The notes under the pieces were generated by a model. That model did not search any database. It saw only the letters and a program-made list of their open reading frames with translations, and had not been told where the DNA came from. Shown piece after piece: positions 24,468-33,682 of a DNA stretch of 35,381 nucleotides. The stretch comes from Candidatus Krumholzibacteriia bacterium. GTDB taxonomy: Bacteria > Krumholzibacteriota > Krumholzibacteriia > Krumholzibacteriales > Krumholzibacteriaceae. Within the stretch, counting starts at the first letter, position 1; the number at the start of each line of letters is the position of its first letter. The stretch is from contig JALOPX010000009.1 in assembly GCA_025453655.1 (NCBI GenBank), forward strand, positions 1 through 35,381, given 5' to 3'. The position numbers were made by a program, and so were the translations under genes.

Positions 24468-25457
24468 ATGTCTATCGACGTGAAAAAGATCGGGGAAAAG
24501 GTCGAGAGGGAAAGCGCCGTCCTGGCGAGGGTTCGTTCGGAGATAGGGAAGGTCATCATCGGACAGGAGTACATGATAGAGCGCCTGCTGGTGGGGCTGC
24601 TGTGCAACAACCATGTGCTTATAGAAGGGGTCCCGGGGCTGGCGAAGACGCTCGCCGTCACGACCCTGTCGAAAACGCTGGGCGCCTCGTTTCGGCGCAT
24701 TCAATTCACCCCCGACCTGCTGCCGGCGGACCTTGTCGGCACGCTGATCTACAACCCCCGTTCCGGCGAATTCACGACCAGAAGGGGCCCCCTCTTCGCG
24801 AACATCATCCTCGCCGACGAGATAAACAGGGCCCCGGCCAAGGTCCAGAGCGCCCTTCTCGAGGCGATGCAGGAACGGCAGGTCACGATCGGCGAGGAGA
24901 GCCACAAGCTGGACGATCCGTTCCTCGTGCTCGCCACCCAGAACCCGATCGAACATGAGGGGACGTATCCCCTCCCCGAGGCGCAGGTCGACAGGTTCAT
25001 GCTGAAACTCAAGGTGACCTATCCGAACAAGGCCGAGGAGAAGAAGATACTCGGCAGGATGGCCACCTCTTCGCCGAACCTCGCGGTCGAGACGGTGATA
25101 AGGCCCGAGGACATCTTCAGACTTCGCGAGCTGACAGACGAGATCTACATGGACGAAAAGGTCGAGGACTACATCATCGACATCGTCCAGGCTACGAGGG
25201 TGCCGGCCGAATACGGGCTCGACGTCGCCGGCCTGATCCAGTACGGCGCCTCCCCCAGGGCGACGATCTTCCTGGCGATGGCGTCGAAGGCCCACGCCCT
25301 TCTGCAGGGGCGCGGGTACGTCACCCCCCAGGACGTCAAGTCGATCGGGATGGACGTGCTTCGACACAGGGTGATCGTCACTTACGAGGCCGAGGCCGAG
25401 GAAAAGACATCCGAGGACGTGGTGGCCGCCATATTCGACAACGTGGCCGTGCCCTGA
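24468..25457 (+). CDS. moxR: MoxR-family AAA+ ATPase
   Basis: 329 residues, typical for MoxR. These cytoplasmic AAA+ ATPases act as chaperones for the assembly of VWA-domain proteins encoded beside them. Walker A is GVPGLAKT, Walker B is ILADEINRAPAKVQSALLEAMQE, sensor 1 is LATQNP, and the helical lid has GASPRATIFLAM (sensor 2 Arg). ATG at 24468 is preceded by GGGAG; another ATG eight bases upstream is out of frame. It is the first gene of the bat operon, with the DUF58 gene 29 nt later. Confidence 0.95.
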   Translation: MSIDVKKIGEKVERESAVLARVRSEIGKVIIGQEYMIERLLVGLLCNNHVLIEGVPGLAKTLAVTTLSKTLGASFRRIQFTPDLLPADLVGTLIYNPRSGEFTTRRGPLFANIILADEINRAPAKVQSALLEAMQERQVTIGEESHKLDDPFLVLATQNPIEHEGTYPLPEAQVDRFMLKLKVTYPNKAEEKKILGRMATSSPNLAVETVIRPEDIFRLRELTDEIYMDEKVEDYIIDIVQATRVPAEYGLDVAGLIQYGASPRATIFLAMASKAHALLQGRGYVTPQDVKSIGMDVLRHRVIVTYEAEAEEKTSEDVVAAIFDNVAVP

Positions 25458-25486
25458 TCGCCGGGGTTCCCCCAGGCAGGCTGAAA

Positions 25487-26362
25487 ATGATTCCTGAAGA
25501 GCTTGTAAAGAAGATACGCATAATTCAGATAACGACGCGCAAGGTCGTCAACGACGTCCTGGCCGGCGAATACGGAAGCGTGTTCAGGGGCCGCGGGATG
25601 GAATTCGACGAGGTGCGCGAATACATGCCTGGCGACGAGATACGCTCGATCGACTGGAACGTGACGGCGAGGACCGGGACGCCCTACGTTAAAAGGTACG
25701 TCGAGGAAAGGGAGCTTACGGTGATCTTTCTCGTCGACCTCTCCGCGTCCGGGACCTTCGGCAGCGTCAGCAAGCTCAAGAACGAGGTCGCCGCGGAGCT
25801 CTGTTCGCTCCTCGCCTTCTCGGCGGTCAAGAACAACGACAAGGTCGGCCTGATCGTTTTCACGGACCAGGTCGAGATGTTCATCCCGCCGAAGAAGGGA
25901 ACGCGGCACGTCCTGCGGGTCATACGCGAGCTTCTCAATTTCAGGCCCAGGCAGGCGAAGACCGACATCGTCGGCGCCCTCGACTACCTCGGCAAGGTGA
26001 ACAAGAAACGCGCCGTGGTTTTCCTCGTCTCCGATTTCCAGGCGGAAGGGTTCGAGAAATCGATGAGGGTGATCGGAAGGCGGCACGACCTGGTGGCCGT
26101 CACGATAACCGATCCGAGGGAGGTGAGCCTCCCCGACGTCGGGCTGGTGGAGCTCGAGGACGCCGAAACGGGGGAGCTCGTGCTGATCGACACTTCGAGC
26201 GCGGGCGTGAGGAAGAATTACGAGAGGCTCGGCAGGGAGCAATCGGAGCATTTCAGGGAGCTGTTCGCCTCGATGGGCGTCGACCAGATCGACGTCCGGA
26301 CCGACAGGGACTACGTGCCGAGGCTGGTGCAGTTCTTCAGAACGAGGGAGAGAAGGTATTGA
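25487..26362 (+). CDS. DUF58-family VWA-like protein
   Basis: 291 residues. The N-terminal half contains the DUF58 signature block (GRGMEFDEVREYMPGDEIRSIDWNVTAR, residues 35-62). The VWA-like core follows, with a DxSxS MIDAS motif at D84/S86/S88 (VDLSASGTFG). No membrane segment is evident, so it is cytoplasmic. DUF58 proteins regularly sit between moxR and batA and are probable MoxR partners. It ends in a short arginine-rich tail. The exact role is unknown in any organism as far as I know. The spacing to the next gene is 26 nt. Confidence 0.92.
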   Translation: MIPEELVKKIRIIQITTRKVVNDVLAGEYGSVFRGRGMEFDEVREYMPGDEIRSIDWNVTARTGTPYVKRYVEERELTVIFLVDLSASGTFGSVSKLKNEVAAELCSLLAFSAVKNNDKVGLIVFTDQVEMFIPPKKGTRHVLRVIRELLNFRPRQAKTDIVGALDYLGKVNKKRAVVFLVSDFQAEGFEKSMRVIGRRHDLVAVTITDPREVSLPDVGLVELEDAETGELVLIDTSSAGVRKNYERLGREQSEHFRELFASMGVDQIDVRTDRDYVPRLVQFFRTRERRY

Positions 26363-26388
26363 CATGATATTACCGTGGGGGATCCGCC

Positions 26389-27447
26389 ATGGCCGACGAT
26401 CTTAAATTGAGCCTCGGCCCCGTAAGGCCGGAGAAACGGGGGGGCAAAGCCGTAATAGTGCTGCTGGCCGCGGTCGCGGTTCTCGCCGCCGCGAACCTGG
26501 CGCTTTCGATATTCGGCGGGCCTTCCACGAACGGGACGGGAGACGGCCTTTCCGCCGCGAAACTCGAGGAGCTGGCGCTGAAGCTCGAGGGTCGGCAGCT
26601 TCACGGCGCCGCGGCCGCTGCGTGGACCGATTACCTCGGCGCAGCCTCCCTTCCCCGGGCGGAGAGGGCCGCTATATGGTACAGGATCGGCAAACTTCGC
26701 CAGGACGGCGGCGATTTCGAAGGCGCGCTCGACGCCTACTACAGGAGCGAGGCGATCGAAGAGCTGAAGGAAACGGCTCCGGACATCGGGATGAGGGTCT
26801 CAGAATGCCTGGAGAGGCTGGGGAAATTCTCGGCGCTGAGAAGCGAGCTGGAAGGCAGGACCGCTGTGGACCGCGGCGCGGCCGGCAGCGGCGAAGTCCT
26901 GGCGGAGATAGGCGCGTGGAAGATAGACAGGCCCGAGCTTCACAGGATGATCGAGGCGGAAATCGGCGCCCAGCTTTCGTCGGTCGCAGGCTCGCTCGCC
27001 CCGGGGCGGCTCGCGGAAGAGAAGGACAAGCTTCTGGACGAGGCTCTCAAGAAGGGGGGCGAGGAGGAGTGGCTCGCGCGGTTCGTCGCGGAGGAGCTCC
27101 TCTATCGGATGGCGATGGACGGCAGGGTATACGATTCTCCGGAGTACAGGGAGCTCGCGAGAAACGTCGAGAGAAAGCTCCTTGTCCAGAAGGCGCTTGA
27201 TAAGGAATATGCCGCGAAGATAACTATAACGGAGGAGGAACTTCGCGCCTTTTATGAATCCGACAAGGCCAGGTTCGGCGAGGGCGGGGAGTCGAAGGAT
27301 TTCAGCGAAGTCTCCTCGCAGGTGTACGCCGCCCTCAGGGCGCGGAAGGAAGCCGAGGTGCAGTCGGCCCTCATCGAAGAGCTAAGGCAAAAGTACGACG
27401 CGGTGATCCACAGGTCCGCCGGGCAGGCGGGCGGAGGACGCGATTAA
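26389..27447 (+). CDS. SurA/PpiC-like protein lacking its PPIase domain
   Basis: 352 residues. A single N-terminal membrane anchor lies at about 19-42 (GGKAVIVLLAAVAVLAAANLAL); then there is a periplasmic TPR-like region (about 55-145, AIWYRIGKLRQDGGDFEGALDAYY). From about 165 it follows the SurA/PpiC plan: LAEIGAWKIDRPELHRMI, a helical N domain (ARNVERKLLVQKALDKEYAAK), and the linker ITITEEELRAFYESDKARF. In ordinary members a PPIase domain of about 100 residues comes next. Here the chain passes straight to the final helix (FSEVSSQVYAALRARKEAEVQ) and VIH. The rotamase domain therefore seems cleanly missing, leaving a chaperone-like shell. The function is inferred to be periplasmic holdase or adaptor for the Bat proteins. 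Confidence 0.8.
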   Translation: MADDLKLSLGPVRPEKRGGKAVIVLLAAVAVLAAANLALSIFGGPSTNGTGDGLSAAKLEELALKLEGRQLHGAAAAAWTDYLGAASLPRAERAAIWYRIGKLRQDGGDFEGALDAYYRSEAIEELKETAPDIGMRVSECLERLGKFSALRSELEGRTAVDRGAAGSGEVLAEIGAWKIDRPELHRMIEAEIGAQLSSVAGSLAPGRLAEEKDKLLDEALKKGGEEEWLARFVAEELLYRMAMDGRVYDSPEYRELARNVERKLLVQKALDKEYAAKITITEEELRAFYESDKARFGEGGESKDFSEVSSQVYAALRARKEAEVQSALIEELRQKYDAVIHRSAGQAGGGRD

Positions 27448-27459
27448 CGGTATTTCGTC

Positions 27460-28458
27460 ATGAACGGGAAAAAGATCGCAATATACGTTTCGTTGCTCCT
27501 TCCCGGAGTGGTCGGGTTCTCGTCCTGCGGCGGGGAAACGCCTTCCGGCGGCAAGGATCAATACGAGATAGACCGCACCTTCACGCGGGGCCCGGTCGAC
27601 CTGCGAGTGGCCGTCGGCAGGAAGAAGATAACGATCGCCGAGCATGTCGACCTCCTCGTCGAAACGAAGGCGAGGGACGGTTATGTCGCCGAGCTCCCGA
27701 AATTCGGCGACAAGCTCGAGCAGTTCGGGATCGTCGACTACTCCCTCGATCCTCCGAGGCTCGAGGCGGACGGCGCGGTGGTGACCAGGCGCGTCTATGA
27801 GCTCGAACCCTTTCTCTCCGGCGAATACATCATCCCGCCGATGACCGCGACCTTCAGGCAGGAGGGGGACTCCGTCCTCCACGGCGTCGAGTCGGACACG
27901 CTGAGGGTCTCCGTGCTCTCGATCCTCCCGGCGGATATGGCCGAGCTCGAGCTTAAGGACATCGCCCCCCCGGAGTCCCTCCCGGCGGGCCGGCTCTGGA
28001 TATATATCGCGGCGGCAGCCCTGGTCGCCGGAGCGGCGGCAGCACTTCTTATAATGCGGGCGCGGCGCCGCAGGGAGACCCTGGCCAGGGTACTCCCCCC
28101 CCACGAGATCGCCTTCATGAGGCTCGAGAAACTGCTGGCGGAGGGCCTGATCGATCAGAAGCGGTACGCCGAATTCACCGAGAGGGTTTCCGACATCCTG
28201 AGGCACTACATAGAGGACCGCTTCGGCCTTAAGGCTCCCGAGAGGACCACCGAGGAGTTCATCGTCGAGGCCGGGAAGGGCCTTCCGGTGGACCAGGACC
28301 GTAAAGGGATTCTGAAGGATTTCCTGACTCATTGCGACATGGTCAAGTTCGCGGCCTTCGAGCCGGGCGCGGAAGACGTGAAAAAGACCTTCGAGACATG
28401 CAGGGATTTCGTCGAAACCACGAAAACGAGGGAGGAGGCGAGCGGAGAGGCCGCCTGA
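27460..28458 (+). CDS. Membrane-anchored BatD-like / DUF4381-like protein
   Basis: 332 residues. The N terminus (MNGKKIAIYVSLLLPGVVGFSSC) is a signal that may be a lipoprotein signal with Cys23, although the residue at -3 is Phe, so the lipobox is imperfect. A beta-rich domain (about 40-165, RVAVGRKKITIAEHVDLLVETKA) resembles the Ig-like domains of BatD. One transmembrane helix lies at about 182-198, followed by basic RARRRRE. The cytoplasmic part (about 205-320) is helical and resembles the DUF4381/BatD C-terminal region (YAEFTERVSDILRHYIEDRFG). It acts as a smaller relative of the BatD encoded further down. The ribosome binding site is weak. Function is unknown beyond the operon context. 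Confidence 0.75.
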   Translation: MNGKKIAIYVSLLLPGVVGFSSCGGETPSGGKDQYEIDRTFTRGPVDLRVAVGRKKITIAEHVDLLVETKARDGYVAELPKFGDKLEQFGIVDYSLDPPRLEADGAVVTRRVYELEPFLSGEYIIPPMTATFRQEGDSVLHGVESDTLRVSVLSILPADMAELELKDIAPPESLPAGRLWIYIAAAALVAGAAAALLIMRARRRRETLARVLPPHEIAFMRLEKLLAEGLIDQKRYAEFTERVSDILRHYIEDRFGLKAPERTTEEFIVEAGKGLPVDQDRKGILKDFLTHCDMVKFAAFEPGAEDVKKTFETCRDFVETTKTREEASGEAA

Positions 28459-28475
28459 CGGCCCGACCGGGGACA

Positions 28476-29540
28476 ATGATCAGATTCGCTTCGCCATGGG
28501 CCTTCCTCCTCCTTCTCGTCATCCCGGCGATCATACTTTACAAGGCGCGCAGGGGCGGCGGCGGGAGCATTAGATTTTCGTCCCTTGCGAACGCCCGCGG
28601 GGCCGGAGTGTCGGCTCGCCGAAGGCTCGCCGCGCTGCCGTTCTACATGAGGCTGGCCGTCCTGGTCCTCGTGATCACCGCCCTGGCGAGGCCCCAGACC
28701 GGGCGGGAAAAGGTGAAGGACGTCACGAAGGGCGTCGCGATGCAGATGGTGATCGACAGGTCCGGGAGCATGGGCGCCGAGATGGATTACATGGGCCGGA
28801 GGCTCAACAGGCTCGAGGTCGTGAAGAAGGTCTTCGAGGAATTTCTCGTGGGGAACGGGCAGACGCTCAAAGGGCGCCCGAACGATCTCGCCGGCATGAT
28901 CGCCTTCGCGAGGTACGCCGACACGATGGCGCCGCTCACCCTCGGCCACGGCGCGCTTATGAGGTTCCTCGAAACGGTGGACATAGTGACGCGAAGAAAC
29001 GAGGACGGCACGGCGATCGGCGACGCCATCGCCCTCGCGGCGGCAAGGCTCAAGACGGCCGAGGAGGACCTCGCAAAATTCGCTTCAGAGACCGGCGGCA
29101 GTGAATATGACATCAAGAGCAAGATAATCATCCTCCTGACCGACGGTCAGAACAACTTCGGGGAGAGATCGCCCGAGGAGGCGGCGCGTCTCGCCGCGTC
29201 GTGGGGGATAAAGATTTATACGATCGGGGTCGGGAGCGACGAGAGCGTAAGCACGGTCAGGACGCTTCTCGGCAACTTCAAGATGCCCTCGGCTAACCGG
29301 GTCGACACGAGGCCGCTCGAGGCCGTGGCCGGCATCACCGGCGGCATATTCAGGCTCGCGGAGAACGAGCAGTCCCTGAGGGAGATATACGAGGAGATCG
29401 ACCGCCTCGAAAAGAGCGAGATCGAATCGGTAAGGTACGTCGACTACAAGGAGGCCTATTTCCGGTTCGCCGTCGCGGCGCTGTGCCTTCTCGTCCTGGA
29501 AGCGATCCTTTCGACCCTCGTCTTCAGGAGGATACCCTAG
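28476..29540 (+). CDS. batA: BatA-like VWA membrane protein
   Basis: 354 residues from the ATG at 28476. The track's extension to 28332 lies inside the previous gene and is discarded. An N-terminal membrane helix (MIRFASPWAFLLLLVIPAII) and a second one at about 57-72 precede a VWA domain. Its MIDAS motif is D94/S96/S98 (IDRSGSMG), with the metal Thr in NEDGTAIG and Asp in LLTDGQNN. A final helix (FAVAALCLLVLEAILSTLVF) anchors the C terminus. BatA/BatB-type proteins are proposed to form a periplasmic metal-dependent complex tied to oxidative and envelope stress. The six-nt gap to batB indicates tight co-expression. Confidence 0.92.
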   Translation: MIRFASPWAFLLLLVIPAIILYKARRGGGGSIRFSSLANARGAGVSARRRLAALPFYMRLAVLVLVITALARPQTGREKVKDVTKGVAMQMVIDRSGSMGAEMDYMGRRLNRLEVVKKVFEEFLVGNGQTLKGRPNDLAGMIAFARYADTMAPLTLGHGALMRFLETVDIVTRRNEDGTAIGDAIALAAARLKTAEEDLAKFASETGGSEYDIKSKIIILLTDGQNNFGERSPEEAARLAASWGIKIYTIGVGSDESVSTVRTLLGNFKMPSANRVDTRPLEAVAGITGGIFRLAENEQSLREIYEEIDRLEKSEIESVRYVDYKEAYFRFAVAALCLLVLEAILSTLVFRRIP

Positions 29541-29546
29541 AACGCC

Positions 29547-30560
29547 ATGCATCTGATGAACGTGAAGATGCTCCTTTTCCTCTGGCTGGTGCCGGTCCTG
29601 GCCCTTCTGTACGGCTTCGCCGCGTACAGGCGAAGGGCCGCGCTCAAGGTTTTCATAGAGGCCGGGCTCCTCGACCGCGTGTCGATGTCGGTCAATCCCG
29701 CGGGCCGGAGGATGAAGGAGATACTCGCTCTGACGGCTGTGGCGCTGGTCGTGGCGGCGCTCGCGAGGCCCGCGTGGAACCCGCGGCCTCAGACCGTGGA
29801 GCGGCGGGGGAGGGACATCCTGTTCGTGCTCGACGTTTCGAGAAGCATGATAGCGGAGGATCTCGCGCCCAACAGACTCGGTCGGGCGAAGCTCGCGATC
29901 GGGGACATGATCTCCCGCCTCGCGGGGGACCGGATCGGCCTCGTGGTCTTCGCCGGCACCGCGGCGCTGAAGTGCCCCCTGACGCTCGACTACGGATTCT
30001 TCAACCTGATGCTCGACGACGTCGACACGGAAAGCATCGCCCGCGGAGGGACGATGATCGGCGACGCCATAAGAAAGGCCATCGACGACGGCTTCGACGA
30101 CCAGGAGAAGAAATACAAGGATATAATATTGATAACGGACGGGGAGGATCACGACTCGTTCCCCGTCGAGGCGGCGGAGGAGGCGGGAAAAAGAGGGATA
30201 AGGATCATCGCCATAGGGCTGGGCGACGAGCACCAGGGGCAGAGAATACCGGTCACCGACGAGCGCGGCAACAGGGCCTTCCTGACCCACGACGGGCGGG
30301 AGGTGTGGAGCAGGCTCGACGCCGCCACGCTGAGAAAAATGGCCAACGCCACGCCGGGGGGCAGGTATCTCAACGTCGCCACCGGCACGATAGACCTCGG
30401 CGACGTCTACACGAAGCTTATTGCGGGCGAGGAGAAAAGGGACGTCGAATCGCTGACGGTCAAGCTCTACGAGGAAAAATTCCAGATATTCCTTTCGATG
30501 GCGCTCGTCGCGCTGGTCGCGGAGATGTTCATCTCGGAGAGAAGGAGGCGGGCGGCATGA
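29547..30560 (+). CDS. batB: BatB-like VWA membrane protein
   Basis: 337 residues with the same architecture as its neighbour batA. There are helices at about 8-26 and 57-73 and a C-terminal helix (FLSMALVALVAEMF). The VWA domain MIDAS is D96/S98/S100 (LDVSRSMIAEDL), with GGTMIGDAI and ITDGEDHDS as the other metal-site segments. The two proteins probably arose by duplication and likely form a pair. ATGA overlap links its stop to the batC start at 30557. Confidence 0.92.
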   Translation: MHLMNVKMLLFLWLVPVLALLYGFAAYRRRAALKVFIEAGLLDRVSMSVNPAGRRMKEILALTAVALVVAALARPAWNPRPQTVERRGRDILFVLDVSRSMIAEDLAPNRLGRAKLAIGDMISRLAGDRIGLVVFAGTAALKCPLTLDYGFFNLMLDDVDTESIARGGTMIGDAIRKAIDDGFDDQEKKYKDIILITDGEDHDSFPVEAAEEAGKRGIRIIAIGLGDEHQGQRIPVTDERGNRAFLTHDGREVWSRLDAATLRKMANATPGGRYLNVATGTIDLGDVYTKLIAGEEKRDVESLTVKLYEEKFQIFLSMALVALVAEMFISERRRRAA

Positions 30561-31696
30561 GGAAAACAGCGCTCATCCCGTGCGCCTTCGCTGCGGCTAT
30601 TCTGCTGGCCGCTCCGCCGGGGCGCGTTCTCGCAGCCTCGGCCGGAAGCCTGATCGCGAAGGGGAACAAGAGCTACAAGGCCGGCGAGCTGGACAGGGCG
30701 GCGGAGTATTACGGGAAGGCCTCCGTGAAACTTCCCGAATCCCCGGTCGTCGCCTTCAATCTCGGCGACGTGCAGTACAAGCAGGGGGATTTGGAGAAGG
30801 CGAGGGCCTCCTTCGCCGACGCGGCGCTCAAATCGAAGGACCTCGGGCTCGAAGCCAGGGCCTGGTACAACTCGGGCAACTGCGCATTCGCCCAGGGGCA
30901 GAGGCAGGCGGACAGCGACATCGAGAAGGCGATGGCGTATTACAGGGAGGCCGTTGAATTCTACGCGACGGCCCTTGAAAAGGATCCGGAACTCGGAGAC
31001 GCCGCCCACAACATGGAAATAACGCGGCTCGTGATAAAGGATCTTCTCGACAAGCTTCAGAGGCAGAAGGAGCAGATGGAGCAGCAGCAGGAGCAGATGA
31101 AGGAGGTCGTCGATTCGCTTCTCGCGGCGATGGACAGGCAGCAAGAGGTCATGGACCGGACAGGCGAGCTCGCCGCTGATCCGGGGAAGGGCTCTTCGCG
31201 GTGGGATGACGCGGCCGATCGTGCCGGAGACTCGCAGAGGAAGGTGAAGGACTCGACGTCGAAGGTTCGTGATAAGCTCGATTCCCTCTTCCCGGGCGAA
31301 AAGCCGCAACCGGTGGAGCAGGCTTCATCTCACCTTGACACGGCAGCGGCGAGGCAGGATGATGCCCGCAGGAACCTCTCTGAAAGATCGGCGGAGCGGG
31401 CCGGCGACAGACAGGAAGAAGCGCTCGACCAGATGCAGAAGGCGCTCGAGCTGCTCGCGAAGGGGGAAGGCGGGGACAAGGGGCAACAAAAGGAAAAGGA
31501 CGGGCAGCAGGAGCAGAAGCAGCCGAAAAACGAAGATCAGCAGAATCAGCAGGAACAGCCCGGGAAGCAGGATCAACAGCAGATGAAGGCGAGAAACGAG
31601 ACGGCCAGGGCGATCCTCCAGGAAGAGAAGGATAACAGGAAGAAGCGCAGGGAGGAGGCGTCGGGCGGGTACAGGAAGGTGGACAGGGACTGGTAG
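30557..31696 (+). CDS. batC: BatC-like TPR protein with Gln/Lys-rich tail
   Basis: 379 residues. The true start is the ATG at 30557 (AAGGAGG upstream, ATGA overlap with batB). The track's 737-residue ORF begins inside batA in another frame. A signal peptide (LIPCAFAAAILLAAPPGRVLAA) precedes TPR-like repeats (about 30-155, AFNLGDVQYKQGDLEKARASF). Then comes a predicted coiled coil (KLQRQKEQMEQQQEQMKEV, about 168-200) and a low-complexity Gln/Lys/Glu/Asp tail (about 300-345). This TPR plus charged tail design matches BatC, a periplasmic partner of BatA/BatB. Confidence 0.88.
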   Translation: MRKTALIPCAFAAAILLAAPPGRVLAASAGSLIAKGNKSYKAGELDRAAEYYGKASVKLPESPVVAFNLGDVQYKQGDLEKARASFADAALKSKDLGLEARAWYNSGNCAFAQGQRQADSDIEKAMAYYREAVEFYATALEKDPELGDAAHNMEITRLVIKDLLDKLQRQKEQMEQQQEQMKEVVDSLLAAMDRQQEVMDRTGELAADPGKGSSRWDDAADRAGDSQRKVKDSTSKVRDKLDSLFPGEKPQPVEQASSHLDTAAARQDDARRNLSERSAERAGDRQEEALDQMQKALELLAKGEGGDKGQQKEKDGQQEQKQPKNEDQQNQQEQPGKQDQQQMKARNETARAILQEEKDNRKKRREEASGGYRKVDRDW

Positions 31697-31717
31697 GGTT
31701 CGATTTCAGGCGTTATC

Positions 31718-33682
31718 ATGACGAAGGCGATACAAATGACCCGGTCAATAAATGACACAAAGCGCGCGGACGGCAGACGGGGCTTTCTTCCGGGAACCGC
31801 GCAGGCGCGCGCCCGGGCGGCGGGCCTTCCCGCCGTCCGAATAGGCATCGTGGCGTTCCTTCTCGCCGTTTCCCTCGCCGGCGCGGCGCCCGCGTCGGAC
31901 GTGCGCGTCATCACGAACGTCGAGTCGCGCGACGTCTACGTCGGGGAATCCTTCCTGATGCAGATAACGATAGACGGCTCGAGCGAGGCGTCGGAGCCCG
32001 ATTTCTCCGCGGCCGACGGATTTATCGTGGAATATCTCGGGGGATCGAACAACTCGAGCGAGTCGATTTCGATAATAAACGGAAGGGTCCAGAGACAGGT
32101 GCACAAGGGCTTCGTCTTCACCTACAAGCTCACGCCCCAAAGGCAGGGGCGCCTCCTGATCCCGGCCGTCGACATAGACGTGGGGGGGACGGTATTCAAG
32201 TCCGATCCCGTTGCGATATCGGTCAAGAAGCCGGAGGAATCGGAGGATTTCAAGCTCAGGATCGCCCTGTCGAGGGAAACATGCTACGTCGGAGAGCCGG
32301 TCGTGTTGAGCGTCGTCTGGTACCTGAGGCGCGACGTCGAGAGTTTCAATTTCACGGCTCCGGTCCTCGACACGGGAGCCTTCGATTTCGAGGTCCCGGA
32401 GGTGAAGATTGACCCGGCCAAAAAATATTTCAGGATACCGATCGCGAACGGCGAGGTCATTGCGGAGAAGGGCGAGGGGATGCTGGACGGCGAGAGTTTC
32501 GTGACCCTGACATTCAGGCTCGCGTTGATTCCGAGGAAGGCCGGCCGATTCGATATCCCGGAGTTCATAGTGGCGTGCGAGTCCGGCACAGGCATCCGCA
32601 GCCAGCGCGATTTCTTCAACGATTTCTTTTCCGACAATTACAACGGGAGGTGGAGGGGGACGCTGAAGAAATTCGTCGTCCCGTCCAACGCGCTGAGCCT
32701 CGCCGTCAAAAACCTGCCCGTCGAGGGAAGGCCGGAAGGGTTCGCCGGTCATGTGGGCGAACTGAGGATCTCGGCGAAAGCGGAACCGGTCGAGGTGAAC
32801 GTGGGCGATCCGATTACCCTTTCGATAACCCTAGAGGGCCCGGACTATCTCGGCAAGGTCGAGCTCCCACCACTGTCGGAGCAGGAGAGCATAACGGAGA
32901 ATTTCAAGGTGCCCGACGATATGGCGGACGGCAGGATCGAAGGCAGGAAAAAGATATTCACCCAGACGCTCAGGGCGAAAAGCGCCGACGTCACCGCCAT
33001 CCCGCCGATCAGGATCTCATATTTCGACACGCAAAAGGGAAAATACGTCATCGCCTCCTCGGAGCCGATACCGTTGACCGTTCACGCGACGAGGGTCGTG
33101 ACCGCCGTGGACGCCGAGGGGATCACGCCGGCGTCGACGGGCTCCCCGCTGGAGAAATGGAAAGAGGGGATAGCGTACAACTACGAGGGCCCCCATTTGC
33201 TCGTGTCGCGCGAGACGGGAATGGACGCGGCTGCTTCGGGTCGGGGCGGGCTGATCCTTCTCGTCCTCCCGCCGCTCGTCTTCGCGGGGGCGGCGGCTGC
33301 GAGAACGGCCGCGAGAAGAAGATCGTCAGATCCCGCCGGGGCCAGGGCGAGGGGGGCGCTGAAGCGGCTCGAGAAATCCGTCCACGCGCTCTCGGGGAAA
33401 AAAGGGCTTTCCGAGAAGGAATTCAGCCAGGAGGCCCTCGAGCTTCTCAAGGGGTACATGGGCGACAGGCTCGGCCGGAGCGGCGCCTCGCTCACGGCGG
33501 CGGAGGCCGGCGTAATGCTGAAGAACGCCGGCGTCGAGCCGGATCTCGCCGGGCTCGTCCGCGAGGTCTTCGAGACCTGCGAGATGTGGGCGTACGCGGG
33601 GCACACAGGCGCCGGGGATTCGAGGGAGAAGCTTCTCTCCGGGATCCGCGAGGCGGCCCGAAAGCTGGATAAAAGGATATGA
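31718..33682 (+). CDS. batD: BatD-like oxygen-tolerance membrane protein
   Basis: 654 residues. The N terminus is ambiguous: ATG at 31718 gives about 40 residues before the signal helix (VRIGIVAFLLAVSLAGAAPAS), and a later start such as 31736 is possible. Immunoglobulin-like periplasmic domains follow (about 60-480), beginning VITNVESRDVYVGESFLMQITI, a typical BatD opening. One transmembrane helix lies near 515-540, and a helical cytoplasmic tail ends the protein (FSQEALELLKGYMGDRLG). BatD is a structural partner of BatA/BatB complexes. The stop overlaps the batE start (ATGA). It is larger than, and similar in plan to, the 27460 gene product. Confidence 0.9.
   Translation: MTKAIQMTRSINDTKRADGRRGFLPGTAQARARAAGLPAVRIGIVAFLLAVSLAGAAPASDVRVITNVESRDVYVGESFLMQITIDGSSEASEPDFSAADGFIVEYLGGSNNSSESISIINGRVQRQVHKGFVFTYKLTPQRQGRLLIPAVDIDVGGTVFKSDPVAISVKKPEESEDFKLRIALSRETCYVGEPVVLSVVWYLRRDVESFNFTAPVLDTGAFDFEVPEVKIDPAKKYFRIPIANGEVIAEKGEGMLDGESFVTLTFRLALIPRKAGRFDIPEFIVACESGTGIRSQRDFFNDFFSDNYNGRWRGTLKKFVVPSNALSLAVKNLPVEGRPEGFAGHVGELRISAKAEPVEVNVGDPITLSITLEGPDYLGKVELPPLSEQESITENFKVPDDMADGRIEGRKKIFTQTLRAKSADVTAIPPIRISYFDTQKGKYVIASSEPIPLTVHATRVVTAVDAEGITPASTGSPLEKWKEGIAYNYEGPHLLVSRETGMDAAASGRGGLILLVLPPLVFAGAAAARTAARRRSSDPAGARARGALKRLEKSVHALSGKKGLSEKEFSQEALELLKGYMGDRLGRSGASLTAAEAGVMLKNAGVEPDLAGLVREVFETCEMWAYAGHTGAGDSREKLLSGIREAARKLDKRI

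Noticed and set aside
28332-28475. N-terminal extension of batA
   Set aside because: It overlaps the previous gene out of frame and would put charged sequence before the first membrane helix.
29483-30556. N-terminal part of the 737-residue ORF before batC
   Set aside because: It is out of frame inside batA/batB with Arg-rich shadow composition; batC starts at 30557 with a good ribosome binding site.
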